Shown: positions 43,407 to 51,857 of the stretch, piece by piece | How positions within the stretch are numbered: position 1 is the first letter of the stretch | How the letters are laid out: each line of letters opens with the position of its first letter | Source of the DNA: Pseudomonadota bacterium | Lineage (GTDB): Bacteria > Myxococcota_A > UBA796 > CAJQPC01 | Direction of reading: 5' to 3' | Length of the DNA stretch: 64,000 nucleotides | Assembly (NCBI GenBank): GCA_024228935.1 | Contig: JAAESX010000309.1 | Location: 124,001-188,000, forward strand | Made by a program: the position numbers and the translations under genes | The notes under the pieces: model-generated | Database searches by the model: none | What the model was told of the DNA's origin: nothing | Seen by the model: the letters and a program-made list of their open reading frames with translations, nothing else

Positions 43407-44150
43407 TCAGCCGATGACCAAACTGATGATGGCGATCAGGAGGCCCACGCCAGCGCCGATGCCGCCGAACTTGAGGAGCTTCTTGGCCTGCGCCTCGGTG
43501 TCGCCGAGGAGCTCGTCACGGCTCTTGGGGGAGAGCATGAGAGCGCCGAGCATGCCGTCGGGCGTGGTGATGACGCCGTCAGCGAACTTGCCGGAAGCGA
43601 ACATCTTGGGCGACGCCTTCAGGACCTTCTCGGTGCACTGGAACTTGTCGGCCTTCGACATCGGGGGGTTCTCGAAGGGGTACTCACCGAACATCATCGG
43701 CTCGCCCTTGCCCACGGCGGACTTGAGGTCGGCGAAGAGGCCTTCCTGCTTGGTCTCGTCGAAGGTCTTCTCGAGGCCCTCGAAGTCGCCACCGTTGCCG
43801 GCGTTGATCAGGACGGGGCCGGAGCCGTCATCGATCTGGATGGCCGCGGAGATCTTCTCGGCGACGTAGTCCTTGGACTTCGAGCTGTCGCCCTCCTTCC
43901 AGGAGCCCACGACCTTGAGCTCGTAGTAGATGCACTCGGTCTTGGTGACGGGGCTGATGAGCAGCTGCTCACACTTCACGTCGCCGTAGGCGCTGATCGC
44001 ACCCTTCTCGCCGGCACCGGTGCCGCTGGAGGCGTCGCCGGTGGAGACGAAGGGAGCCGAGGCGAGCTTGCCCGCCTGGTACTTCTTGTACGCGCCAACG
44101 ATCACGACCACGATGCTGATCGCGAGGATGAGGAAACCAATTTCAGCCAT
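43407..44150 (-). CDS. GIDE-domain-like two-helix membrane protein
   Basis: A 247-residue protein with an N-terminal membrane helix (about 5-22) and a C-terminal one (about 227-246). The middle resembles the GIDE domain of mitochondrial ubiquitin ligase MUL1 and its bacterial relatives: GEKGAISAYGDVKCEQLLIS, TKTECIYYELKVVGSW, then DGSGPVLINAGNGGDF. No RING finger is present. A GGGAGAAGAAC ribosome site precedes the ATG. Its bacterial role is unknown; membrane lipid or stress sensing is a guess. Confidence 0.75.
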   Translation of the reverse strand: MAEIGFLILAISIVVVIVGAYKKYQAGKLASAPFVSTGDASSGTGAGEKGAISAYGDVKCEQLLISPVTKTECIYYELKVVGSWKEGDSSKSKDYVAEKISAAIQIDDGSGPVLINAGNGGDFEGLEKTFDETKQEGLFADLKSAVGKGEPMMFGEYPFENPPMSKADKFQCTEKVLKASPKMFASGKFADGVITTPDGMLGALMLSPKSRDELLGDTEAQAKKLLKFGGIGAGVGLLIAIISLVIG

Positions 44151-44180
44151 CTAGTTCTTCTCTCCCGCTTGGGTTCTTGG

Positions 44181-44232
44181 TGCGCAGTCGTACCGTCACG
44201 CTTGTTGCGCACGGCCTTTCAGGGACTGCGCA
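44181..44232 (-). promoter_or_regulatory. Triple TGCGCA palindromes upstream of the GIDE-like gene
   Basis: TGCGCA occurs at 44181-44186, 44206-44211 and 44227-44232, within the 120-bp gap between the TPR gene and the GIDE-like gene. The first two form 7-bp inverted arms (GTGCGCA/TGCGCAC). A small GCAGG/CCTGC hairpin at 44241-44254 follows the TPR gene stop and could be a weak terminator. Operator function is inference. Confidence 0.35.
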
Positions 44233-44270
44233 TTCCGAACGCAGGAGCACCTGCTTTCGTTGCAGTGGCG

Positions 44271-44932
44271 TTACCTCGTTTCCGAGCCGGTGAAAAGTCC
44301 AGATCGCCGCTTCTCGACGATGATCGCCCGGATTGGCTCGATGTCGAAGGGTGGATCCAGGGACTCACAGCGGTGGAGGGCCTCTCCCGCAGCCCGGTCT
44401 TCGCCGAGCTGACTTCGGCAAAGCGCGAGATTGCACCAGGCCGCGGGGTCGTCCCAGCTCTCCGCGTAGTCCTCGAAGACCACGGCGGCATCGGCGTACT
44501 CGCCGCGGTCCATCTGTTCGAGGGCCTCATCGAAGGCCAGATCGTCCTGGTACCCCCAGGCGAACAGCCCGCCGAGACCGAGCGCGACGAACGTCAGGCC
44601 GCCGATGACGGGGCCGAGGACGCGGGCGGACTCTCCCCCTGCGGCGGTGTGCTCGGCGAACGCCGTCTTCTGGACCTGGTAGAAGAACAGGGCGATGCCG
44701 CCGTGAATGCCCTGGAACAGCCCGTTCGCGGCGCTGTCCAGCGGCACGGCGAAGGTCAGGCCGAGGAACGCGCGCAGAGCGTGAACCCCGCGATGAGCGC
44801 GATCCAGGCCTTCCGCGGCTCGCCGTACCGCTTGTAGTTGATGGCGAGCATCACGATGGCGGGCGCTGCGCTCAGAAGGAAGCTGACACCGGCCAGCGCC
44901 TTCGGGCTCCAGACGCGGGGGCGCTCGGTCAT
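44271..44932 (-). pseudogene. TPR membrane protein with probable frameshift
   Basis: Two frames join. The first, from the ATG at 44932 (ATGA overlap with the DUF547 gene), gives MTERPRVWSPKALAGVSFLL through a membrane helix to IAGFTL and stops at 44756. The second, 44271-44758, continues naturally as RAFLGLTFAVPLDSAANGL with another helix and a TPR-like tail (EYADAAVVFEDYAESWDDPA). The break is at the GC-dinucleotide tract TGCGCGCG (about 44762). As single genes these would be a 58-residue peptide and a 158-residue protein starting at a GTG at 44747 with no ribosome site. One protein of about 220 residues is more likely. Confidence 0.6.
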
Positions 44933-45657
44933 GGCGTGTTCAGCGACCAGTCGTAGGGCTCGAACCTGTGCGGACAGCTGGGGTCCACCTCGGCGAACCG
45001 CTCGTCGTACTGCGCGGCGTATGCGCAGATGGTGTCGTGCTCGGTCCAGGCCGTGAAGTCGTCGCCGAACCACTCGAAGATCTGCGAGAAGACGTTCTGG
45101 TCTCCGTCCAGGCTCACCCGGGTCTCGACGAACCGGGTCATGGCGGCGTCGAGCTGGGTGTCCAGGTCGTCGGCGGTGAAGAGCCCGTCGCGCAGGGGAG
45201 GGCAGCCTGCCGATGCGCAGTTGATGGCGGCGTGGATGCGCGGGTCCTGGAACCCGGCTCGCAGCTGGACGTCCTCGAGGTCCTTCAGGTTCGTCGTCTG
45301 GCCGTCGTAGGTGAAGCGCTGCCCGACGAAGAAGCCGGCCCCCCAGAAGCCGAAGAGCCCGAGCTTGACGTCCCGCACGCTGTCGACGGGCCAGTGGTGC
45401 AGGACGCCGGCGAGCGTGAACGCGTTGTAGGCGTTGATCCCACGGGCCAGTCGGGCGTTGACCTCGAGCTCGCCGGGGTCCTGGGCCAGCCAGCCGAGGT
45501 ACGTATCCAGCGGGTCGGGGTCGGCCCGCAGGACCGCGTAGTCGACCAGCCCGTCGTCGGTGACGGCCTCGGTGAGCAGGGTGTCCCAGCGCTTCGACGG
45601 GTCGTCGGTGGGGGCTGTGCCGTCGATGGTCGTGGTGCAGGCGAGGAGGAAGATCAT
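44929..45657 (-). CDS. DUF547 lipoprotein
   Basis: A 242-residue protein starting MIFLLAC, lipobox Cys at residue 7, the shortest signal in the window. The DUF547 domain is clear: RLARGINAYNAFTLAGVLHH, VRDVKLGLFGFW, and DPRIHAAINCASAGCPPLRD. Function of the domain is uncertain; a Cys-His protease-like fold has been suggested. The ATG shares bases with the sbcC stop (ATGA), so the large open frame above it is excluded. It ends in ATGA overlap with the frameshifted TPR protein. Confidence 0.88.
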   Translation of the reverse strand: MIFLLACTTTIDGTAPTDDPSKRWDTLLTEAVTDDGLVDYAVLRADPDPLDTYLGWLAQDPGELEVNARLARGINAYNAFTLAGVLHHWPVDSVRDVKLGLFGFWGAGFFVGQRFTYDGQTTNLKDLEDVQLRAGFQDPRIHAAINCASAGCPPLRDGLFTADDLDTQLDAAMTRFVETRVSLDGDQNVFSQIFEWFGDDFTAWTEHDTICAYAAQYDERFAEVDPSCPHRFEPYDWSLNTP

Positions 45658-48600
45658 CTCGGGAGGACCAGTGTGCTGCGACCCGGGGCGAGTGGTCGCA
45701 CTTCGACCCGGATCGGGATGTGCTCGCCCAGTCCCTGGACATGGGAGATGACGCCGACCTTCCGGCCCTTGTGTTGCAGGGCGTCGAGCGTCGCCAGCGC
45801 CAGCTCCAGCGACCTCTGGTCGAGGTGCCCGAAGCCCTCGTCGATGAACAGCGACTCGACCTGGGCTGTGTCCGCGGACATCGAGGCGAGGCCGAGCGCC
45901 AGCGCCAGGCTCACGAGGAAGGTCTCGCCACCGCTCAAGCTCGCCGCGCTGCGGACGTCGCCGGCAAGCGCTTGGTCCTCGACCTGGATGTCGAGGTTGT
46001 GGCCCGGCACCCGGCGGAGGGCGTACCGAGGCGCCAGGTCGCGGAGCTGTCCGTTCGCGTGTGCGAGCAGCCGGTCCAGCGTCAGGCCCTGGGCGAAGTC
46101 CCGGAACTTGCTGCCCTGCTTGCTGCCGATGACCTTGCTCAGCCGCTCCCAGGCCGAGGCCGTTCGCTGGGCGACGGTCAGCTGCGCCTGGAGCTCGGCG
46201 CCCTGCTCGACGGCTTTCGCGTCCCGGTCCAGCTGGGCCTTCAGCGTGGCGTGGGTCTCCGTCGCGCCCTCGAGCGCCGCCACGGCCGCCTTCTCCAGCT
46301 CGGGGTCTGTCTCGAGTGGGCACGGTGTGGCGCGATGGGCATCTCGCTGAGCGGTCCGCTCGGCCACCACGGCTCGCGCCTGGACGACGGCCTCGCCCAG
46401 GGCGCGCAGCTCGTCGGCCCGGCGTCGCACGTCCTCCGCCGAGAGCGTCAGGCCCTCGAGGTCCCGCTCGGTCATCTCGTGGTGGGTCAGCAGCTCGGCG
46501 AGCTGGGTCTGGGCCACGTCGGCGCGCTCCGCAGCGGTGTCGAGGCTCGTCTTGCCCGCAGTGGCCTGGGCGGCCGCGTCGGCGACCGCGACTCGGGCTG
46601 CGGTCAGCGCCAGGGTGGCCGCGGCCAGCGCCGCCTCGATGCGCTCCCGGTCCTGACGGAGCGAGGCCTCGACCTGGGCGACGGTCCCCTCGAGCGCGGC
46701 GGCGCGTTCCGTCTGGATGCGCTTCACGTTCTCGGCGGCCTCGACGGCCTGGGCGGCCTCGGTGCGCGCGGTCGTCTCGGCCTGCTGGGCGCGGCCACGC
46801 TGGGCCTCGTGCTCCCGGTCGAGGTCGGCCTGTGCGGTGGTCTGCGTCGACCTCAGCCCCTGGAGCCGGCGGAGCTCAGCCAGCTTGACCGGCACCTCCT
46901 TCAGGAACGAGGCCGGGTCCGCCTTCAGGGCGGCGGCCAGGTCGTCGGGCAGGCGCGACACGACGCGACGTCGGGCCTCCTGGGACAGCTGACCGGCCAT
47001 CGCCTGCTGGCGGAGGGGCTCGATGAGGGCTCGCTCGGCGCGAGCGGACTCGACCACGGCGCGACGCTCCCCGAACGCGGTGCGCGCTGCTTCGAGGTCG
47101 TCCGGCGCCGGCCCCGGATCCGACAGGCCGGTCCTTTGCTCGGTGAAGCGGTCCCGGTCCGCCTGCAGCCTGGAGAGGCCGTCCCGGTAGGTCTGGTCGG
47201 ACTTCCGCAGCTGGGTGAGGTCGGACTTCAGCGTGCTGAGCAGGCCGCCCATCGCCGAGCCCGCCCGCGGGTGCTCGAGAGCGCCACAGAGCGGGCAAGG
47301 CTCGCCCTCGACCAGCTGGTCGCGGTGGGCGTCGAGCGCGGCGGCGGCCTGGGTCTGCGCGTAGACCTTCTCCTGCTGGTCGAGGCGGGCCTTCGTCGTC
47401 TCGACCAGCGCGCTGCCCTTGTCGATCCGGCCGTCCAGCACCGCGATGTCACGGTCGAGGCACCAGGCATCGAGCCTCTTGCCGTCGGCGTCGAGCTCGC
47501 CCGCCTTGGCGGTCTCCAGGCGAGCGAGGACGCCGTCCAGCCTCGCTTGCACCTCCGCCAGATCGGGACCGGTGGCGGTCGCCGCGAGCTCGAGATCCTC
47601 GTCCTGACCGTCCAGCGCAGCCCACGGGGTCAGCGCCTGCAGGCTCTGCTCCGTGACCTGCACGGCCGCGCGAGAAGCCGTCAGTCGCTTTCGCAGCGCG
47701 GTCGTCGACTCGAGCTCGCGCTTCGCGGTCACGGCGGCCCGCCCCCCCTCCACGCGGCGCTCGGCCTCGGCGCGCTGGGACTCGGCCAGCTGGCCATCGA
47801 GTGCACGGGCGGCGTCGATGCGCGGCTGGAGGTCCAACTGCCTCGCCTGGAGTGCGGCCCGGTCGCTGGAGGCTCGAGCGTGGTCGGTCGTTGCGTGGGT
47901 CAGCGCACCGGTCGCCGCGGTCACGGCGGTCGTTGCGGCGAGGTGGGCTGCCTGGGTGGTCGTGAGCTCGGCTCGCGTGGCCTGGACCCGGTCCCGCGCT
48001 GGGCGCAGCGGCTCCAGGAGCTGGGCTCGCTTGAGCTCAGGGAGCCAGTCTGGCTTGCTGGCCCCAGTGGCGAGCTCGAGCGCTGCAGCGCCTTCGACCA
48101 CGGCGCCCTCGAGCCTCCGGTCCGCTTCCTGCCAGACCCGCGCTGCCCGGACCGTCTCCAGGTGGCGGGAGGCGGCCTGCCGGATGGTGGTGGCCTCGGC
48201 CAGCTCGGCTCGCAGCTGCGTGCGCTGGCCCGCGTCCAGGGTCCCCAGGTGCTTCAGGTCACGCCCCAGGTGGTCGACCGCGTCCGCCGCAGCCTTCGCC
48301 CGAACGAACGCCTCGGTGGACAGCTCGGCGTAGATGCCGGTGCCCGTCATCTTCTCCAGCAGCGCGGCGCGCTCGCCCGGCGCCGACTTGAGGAACGCCG
48401 CGAAGTCCCCCTGGGCCAGCAGGACGCTGCGTCGGAACTGGTCGTAGCTGAGCCCGACGCGCGCTTCGATGTCGGCCAGCGTCTGGGTCTTCGGCCGGCC
48501 CTTGGTCCCCAGGAGCTCGCCGGTGCTCAGGTTCTCGAGCTCCATCGTCTGGGACTGGAGCCGGCCGCTGGGCTTCTTCCCCGCTCGGTGCACGGACCAC

Positions 48601-48932
48601 TTCGCGCGGTAGCGAAGGCCGTCGTTGCCGACGAACTCGACCTCGGCGTAGCCGCTGCCCGAGTCGTGCCTCAGGATCGAGCGGACGTCCTTGGCGGTGA
48701 GTTGTTCGTCGTCGCCCGGTCGGACGACTCGACCGGCGCCGGCGGCCTGCAGGCGAGGGATCCGGTCGTACAGCGCGAGACAGAGCGCATCGAGCAGCGT
48801 CGACTTCCCAGCCCCGGTCGGACCGGTGATGGCGAACAGCGCCACCCGGCCCAGCGCCCCGGACTCCATGTCGAGTCGATGGGCTCCCTTCAGGCTGGCC
48901 AGGTTGCAGACGCGCAGCGCACAGATCTTCAT
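45654..48932 (-). CDS. sbcC: SbcC exonuclease ATPase subunit
   Basis: A 1092-residue SMC-like ATPase. N-terminal Walker A is FAITGPTGAGKSTLLDAL (37-45); long coiled coils flank the zinc hook CPLCGALEHP (around residue 550); the C-terminal lobe has the signature LSGGETFLVSLALALGLA and Walker B FIDEGFGHLD. SbcCD cuts hairpins and protein-blocked DNA ends. It starts 10 bp after sbcD in the rec-sbc operon. All key motifs are intact. Confidence 0.96.
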   Translation of the reverse strand: MKICALRVCNLASLKGAHRLDMESGALGRVALFAITGPTGAGKSTLLDALCLALYDRIPRLQAAGAGRVVRPGDDEQLTAKDVRSILRHDSGSGYAEVEFVGNDGLRYRAKWSVHRAGKKPSGRLQSQTMELENLSTGELLGTKGRPKTQTLADIEARVGLSYDQFRRSVLLAQGDFAAFLKSAPGERAALLEKMTGTGIYAELSTEAFVRAKAAADAVDHLGRDLKHLGTLDAGQRTQLRAELAEATTIRQAASRHLETVRAARVWQEADRRLEGAVVEGAAALELATGASKPDWLPELKRAQLLEPLRPARDRVQATRAELTTTQAAHLAATTAVTAATGALTHATTDHARASSDRAALQARQLDLQPRIDAARALDGQLAESQRAEAERRVEGGRAAVTAKRELESTTALRKRLTASRAAVQVTEQSLQALTPWAALDGQDEDLELAATATGPDLAEVQARLDGVLARLETAKAGELDADGKRLDAWCLDRDIAVLDGRIDKGSALVETTKARLDQQEKVYAQTQAAAALDAHRDQLVEGEPCPLCGALEHPRAGSAMGGLLSTLKSDLTQLRKSDQTYRDGLSRLQADRDRFTEQRTGLSDPGPAPDDLEAARTAFGERRAVVESARAERALIEPLRQQAMAGQLSQEARRRVVSRLPDDLAAALKADPASFLKEVPVKLAELRRLQGLRSTQTTAQADLDREHEAQRGRAQQAETTARTEAAQAVEAAENVKRIQTERAAALEGTVAQVEASLRQDRERIEAALAAATLALTAARVAVADAAAQATAGKTSLDTAAERADVAQTQLAELLTHHEMTERDLEGLTLSAEDVRRRADELRALGEAVVQARAVVAERTAQRDAHRATPCPLETDPELEKAAVAALEGATETHATLKAQLDRDAKAVEQGAELQAQLTVAQRTASAWERLSKVIGSKQGSKFRDFAQGLTLDRLLAHANGQLRDLAPRYALRRVPGHNLDIQVEDQALAGDVRSAASLSGGETFLVSLALALGLASMSADTAQVESLFIDEGFGHLDQRSLELALATLDALQHKGRKVGVISHVQGLGEHIPIRVEVRPLAPGRSTLVLPR

Positions 48933-48942
48933 CTCGCGGCCT

Positions 48943-50136
48943 TCACCGTGCGGCCGTCACGTCGTGGAGGAGCTCGTCGAAGACCGCCTGGATCTCGCTG
49001 GGCGGCTCGCCCTCGTAGTGCCGGGCCCACAGCCGCCGGAACACGTCGCCCGGCTCCAGGTCCTCGAGCGCCTGGGGGTCGTCCAGCGCCTTCTGATCTC
49101 CGACCTTGTCCGTGACCACGCGCAACAGTCGCACCGCCTTGCCGCTCAACGCACGTTCGATGCGCTCGCGCAGCCGGGGTTGCGGGCCCTCGAGGCGGAT
49201 CCTCACCTCGAGGTAAGGGTCGTCGCTCGGAGCCAGGCCCGCGTCGGGGAGCGCCTCGAGCCTGGGGATGACCTCGGCGAGCGCGGCATGCCCCTCGTCG
49301 GGGATGCGGACCAGGTCGACCGCCCGGGGAACCATCAGCGCCGTCGAGGAGAGCAGCTCGGCCCCGTCCAGCTCGACCAGTCTGACCTCGTGCGTGTAGT
49401 GCCGCTCGGCCATCGAAAGCGGGATGGGAGACCCCGAGTAGCGGACGTCCGGTCGTCCCACTTCCTGCGCCAGGTGCAGGTGGCCCAAGGCGGTGTAGGC
49501 GACGTCTGGTGGGAACAGGGTCGGCGAGACCGCGCCGGCGTCACCGCCCAGCACCTTGCGCTCGGAGTCTGGGCTCGTGGCGGCGCCGGTGGCCAGGAGG
49601 TGCCCCATCGCGATGAGCGCCTGGTCGTCGGTGCGCTTGCGGCGTGCCCGGTCCAAGGCCTTCTCGTAGAGGGTGCCGACGCCATCTCGGACCGTGTCGC
49701 CCTCGACGCGTGGGAGGTCGCTGATGCGCAGGTACGGGATGGCGAGCACCCAGGCCCCGACCGTGCCGTCGGCTCGCGTCAGCGGCTGAAGCGTGCGCGT
49801 CGGCTCGTGGGACCCGACGACGGCGACACCGAGCGCCTCGAGCATCGGGTTGGGCGCATCCATGCGGTCGGCCGAGTCGTGGTTGCCGGCGATGACGACG
49901 ATGTCGAGGTCGGGGTGCCGGGCCCGGGCGGTCGCCAGGAACCAGAACCACAGGCGCTCGGCCTTGATCGACGGGTTGGCGGTGTCGAACACGTCGCCCG
50001 CGACCAGCAGCGCGTCGACCGTAGCGAGCTGCTCCAGCAGCCACTCCAGGAACCGGCGGTGCTCGTGCTCGCGGTCGAACCCGGCCATCGCGTGGCCGAG
50101 GTGCCAGTCCGCGGTGTGGAGGAGCTTCAGTCCCAC
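48943..50136 (-). CDS. sbcD: SbcD nuclease subunit
   Basis: A 397-residue calcineurin-like nuclease. Metal-binding motifs are LLHTADWHLGH (D10, H12), VAGDVFDTANP, IAGNHDSADRM, and GHLHLAQ near 215-222. The C-terminal capping domain follows. GTG start at 50136 overlaps the recD stop by 10 bp. With SbcC it forms the Mre11/Rad50-type complex. The longer open frame above is part of recD in another frame and was not used. Confidence 0.95.
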   Translation of the reverse strand: MGLKLLHTADWHLGHAMAGFDREHEHRRFLEWLLEQLATVDALLVAGDVFDTANPSIKAERLWFWFLATARARHPDLDIVVIAGNHDSADRMDAPNPMLEALGVAVVGSHEPTRTLQPLTRADGTVGAWVLAIPYLRISDLPRVEGDTVRDGVGTLYEKALDRARRKRTDDQALIAMGHLLATGAATSPDSERKVLGGDAGAVSPTLFPPDVAYTALGHLHLAQEVGRPDVRYSGSPIPLSMAERHYTHEVRLVELDGAELLSSTALMVPRAVDLVRIPDEGHAALAEVIPRLEALPDAGLAPSDDPYLEVRIRLEGPQPRLRERIERALSGKAVRLLRVVTDKVGDQKALDDPQALEDLEPGDVFRRLWARHYEGEPPSEIQAVFDELLHDVTAAR

Positions 50137-51857
50137 AGTGCCGACCTCAGCCCGCTGGCGCGCTGGATCCGCGCGTCGATGCACGCGGTGAGGACCAGCT
50201 CGCTCGAGGTGAGGACCACCGACTCGCGGGCGCGCGTGACGCCGGTGTAGAGCAGCTCGCGGGTCAGGATGGGCGAGGTCCGGTCGGGCAGCAGCATGAG
50301 CACGCGACGGAACTCGGAGCCCTGGCTCTTGTGGACCGTCATGGCGAAGACGGTGTCGCAGGGGGGCAGCCGAGCCGGGTGGAACGAGCGGAGCGTTCCG
50401 CCGCGTCCCTCGAAGTGGACGCGAAGCTTGCCGTCCTCGTCCTCGAGCGTGACCCCGATGTCGCCGTTGAACAGGTCGAGCGCGTAGTCGTTGCGCGTGA
50501 TGATGGCGGGGCGGCCGGCGTACCAGAGTCCGCGCAGCGGGACGAGTCCGGCGCTGGCGAGCTGGTCGCGGACCAGGCCGTTGATCGCGTCGACGCCGAA
50601 CCGGCCGCGGCGGTGGGCACAGAGGACGCGGAAGTCGGTCAGGGCGGTCAGGGCCGCGCGCGGCGTCCTGGCCTCGACGACTGGGCGGTAGCCGTCGAGC
50701 AGACGCGTTCCGAGGAGGGTCTCCGGGCGGGTGCCCTCCGGTGCGTCGATGCGCAGCAGGTCGGGGTGCTCGTCCAGTGCGGCGAGCGCGGCCGCGGCAT
50801 CCCCGGCGTTGATCCCACGGGCCAGGGCGCCGATTCCCGAGTCGCCACGGAAGCGCCAGCTGTGGGTCAGCTGGACCACACAGTCGCGGATGGCGGCGCT
50901 GCTCGCCGAGGTGTCCTCGCCGGCATTGCAGATGTCTCCCAGGACAGCACCGGCCTCGACGCTCGCGAGCTGGTCGCGGTCGCCGAGCAGGATGAGGCGG
51001 GCATCGGGCCGGACGGCGTCGACCAGCTTGGCCATCAGGGGGAGATCCACCATCGAGGCCTCGTCGACGACGACCACGTCCGCGGACAGCGGGTTGTGCG
51101 CGGCGTGGCGGAACTGCGTGGGCCGGTCGGGCCGCCACACCAGCGCGCGGTGGATGGTCATCGCGTCGCCGACGATGTGCTGCTGGAGCTCCTCGGGCAG
51201 CTGCTCGACCTGCTCCTCGATGGACTGCGACAGGCGCGCCGCGGCCTTGCCCGTGGGTGCGACGAGCAGGATGCGCAGGGAGCTGCCAGCCGACAGCGCC
51301 TGCTGCTGCAGCGCGGCCAGGATCTTCACGACCGTCGTGGTCTTTCCCGTGCCCGGTCCGCCGCTGATGACGCTGAAGCCGCGGGTGACGGCCAGCTCGG
51401 CGGCCTTGCGTTGCTCGGCGCTCTCCTCGTTGGGGAAGAGCTGGGTCAGGAGCGCCGCGAGCGCGTCGGGGTCGGCCGGAGGGCGCTCGGTGGCCGCGCG
51501 GGCGCGCAGATGCACGGTCAGGCCGTCCTGGTAGGCGTGGTAGCGCTGCAGGTAGAGGTCGCCGTCCTGGAGCACGAGCGGTCCCTCGGTCAGGCGGCTC
51601 GCCTGCATCGCGGCGATCCAGTCCGCTGGGTCGGGCCAGGTGGCGTCGAGCGGCTGACCCTCGCCGTCGTGGATGGCCGTTCCCCCCAGGTGCTCGAGCT
51701 CGACGCAGATGTGGCCGTTGGCCGGGGCTCGGCTCGCCACTGCGGCGCCCAGCAGGACCAGCGGGTCGTCCTCTGCGGCCAGACGACAGACGGCCTCGGC
51801 GAAGTGGCGGTCCAGCGGCGAGATCGCTCCCGCCTCGACCAGCTGCTCGAGCGTCAT
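50127..51857 (-). CDS. recD: RecD helicase subunit of RecBCD
   Basis: A 576-residue SF1 5'-3' helicase. Motif I is SGGPGTGKTTTVVKILAAL (about 165), motif II VVDEASMVDLPLMAKL, and motif V/VI includes AMTVHKSQGSEF and YTGVTRARESV. The N-terminal domain contacts RecC. ATG at 51857 overlaps the recB stop (ATGA). Length is slightly below the E. coli protein (608). Confidence 0.96.
   Translation of the reverse strand: MTLEQLVEAGAISPLDRHFAEAVCRLAAEDDPLVLLGAAVASRAPANGHICVELEHLGGTAIHDGEGQPLDATWPDPADWIAAMQASRLTEGPLVLQDGDLYLQRYHAYQDGLTVHLRARAATERPPADPDALAALLTQLFPNEESAEQRKAAELAVTRGFSVISGGPGTGKTTTVVKILAALQQQALSAGSSLRILLVAPTGKAAARLSQSIEEQVEQLPEELQQHIVGDAMTIHRALVWRPDRPTQFRHAAHNPLSADVVVVDEASMVDLPLMAKLVDAVRPDARLILLGDRDQLASVEAGAVLGDICNAGEDTSASSAAIRDCVVQLTHSWRFRGDSGIGALARGINAGDAAAALAALDEHPDLLRIDAPEGTRPETLLGTRLLDGYRPVVEARTPRAALTALTDFRVLCAHRRGRFGVDAINGLVRDQLASAGLVPLRGLWYAGRPAIITRNDYALDLFNGDIGVTLEDEDGKLRVHFEGRGGTLRSFHPARLPPCDTVFAMTVHKSQGSEFRRVLMLLPDRTSPILTRELLYTGVTRARESVVLTSSELVLTACIDARIQRASGLRSALWD

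Noticed and set aside
45720..49115. Plus-strand open frame of 1131 codons opposite sbcC
   Set aside because: sbcC has all its motifs on the minus strand; the opposite frame shows no domain and is a GC-bias shadow.
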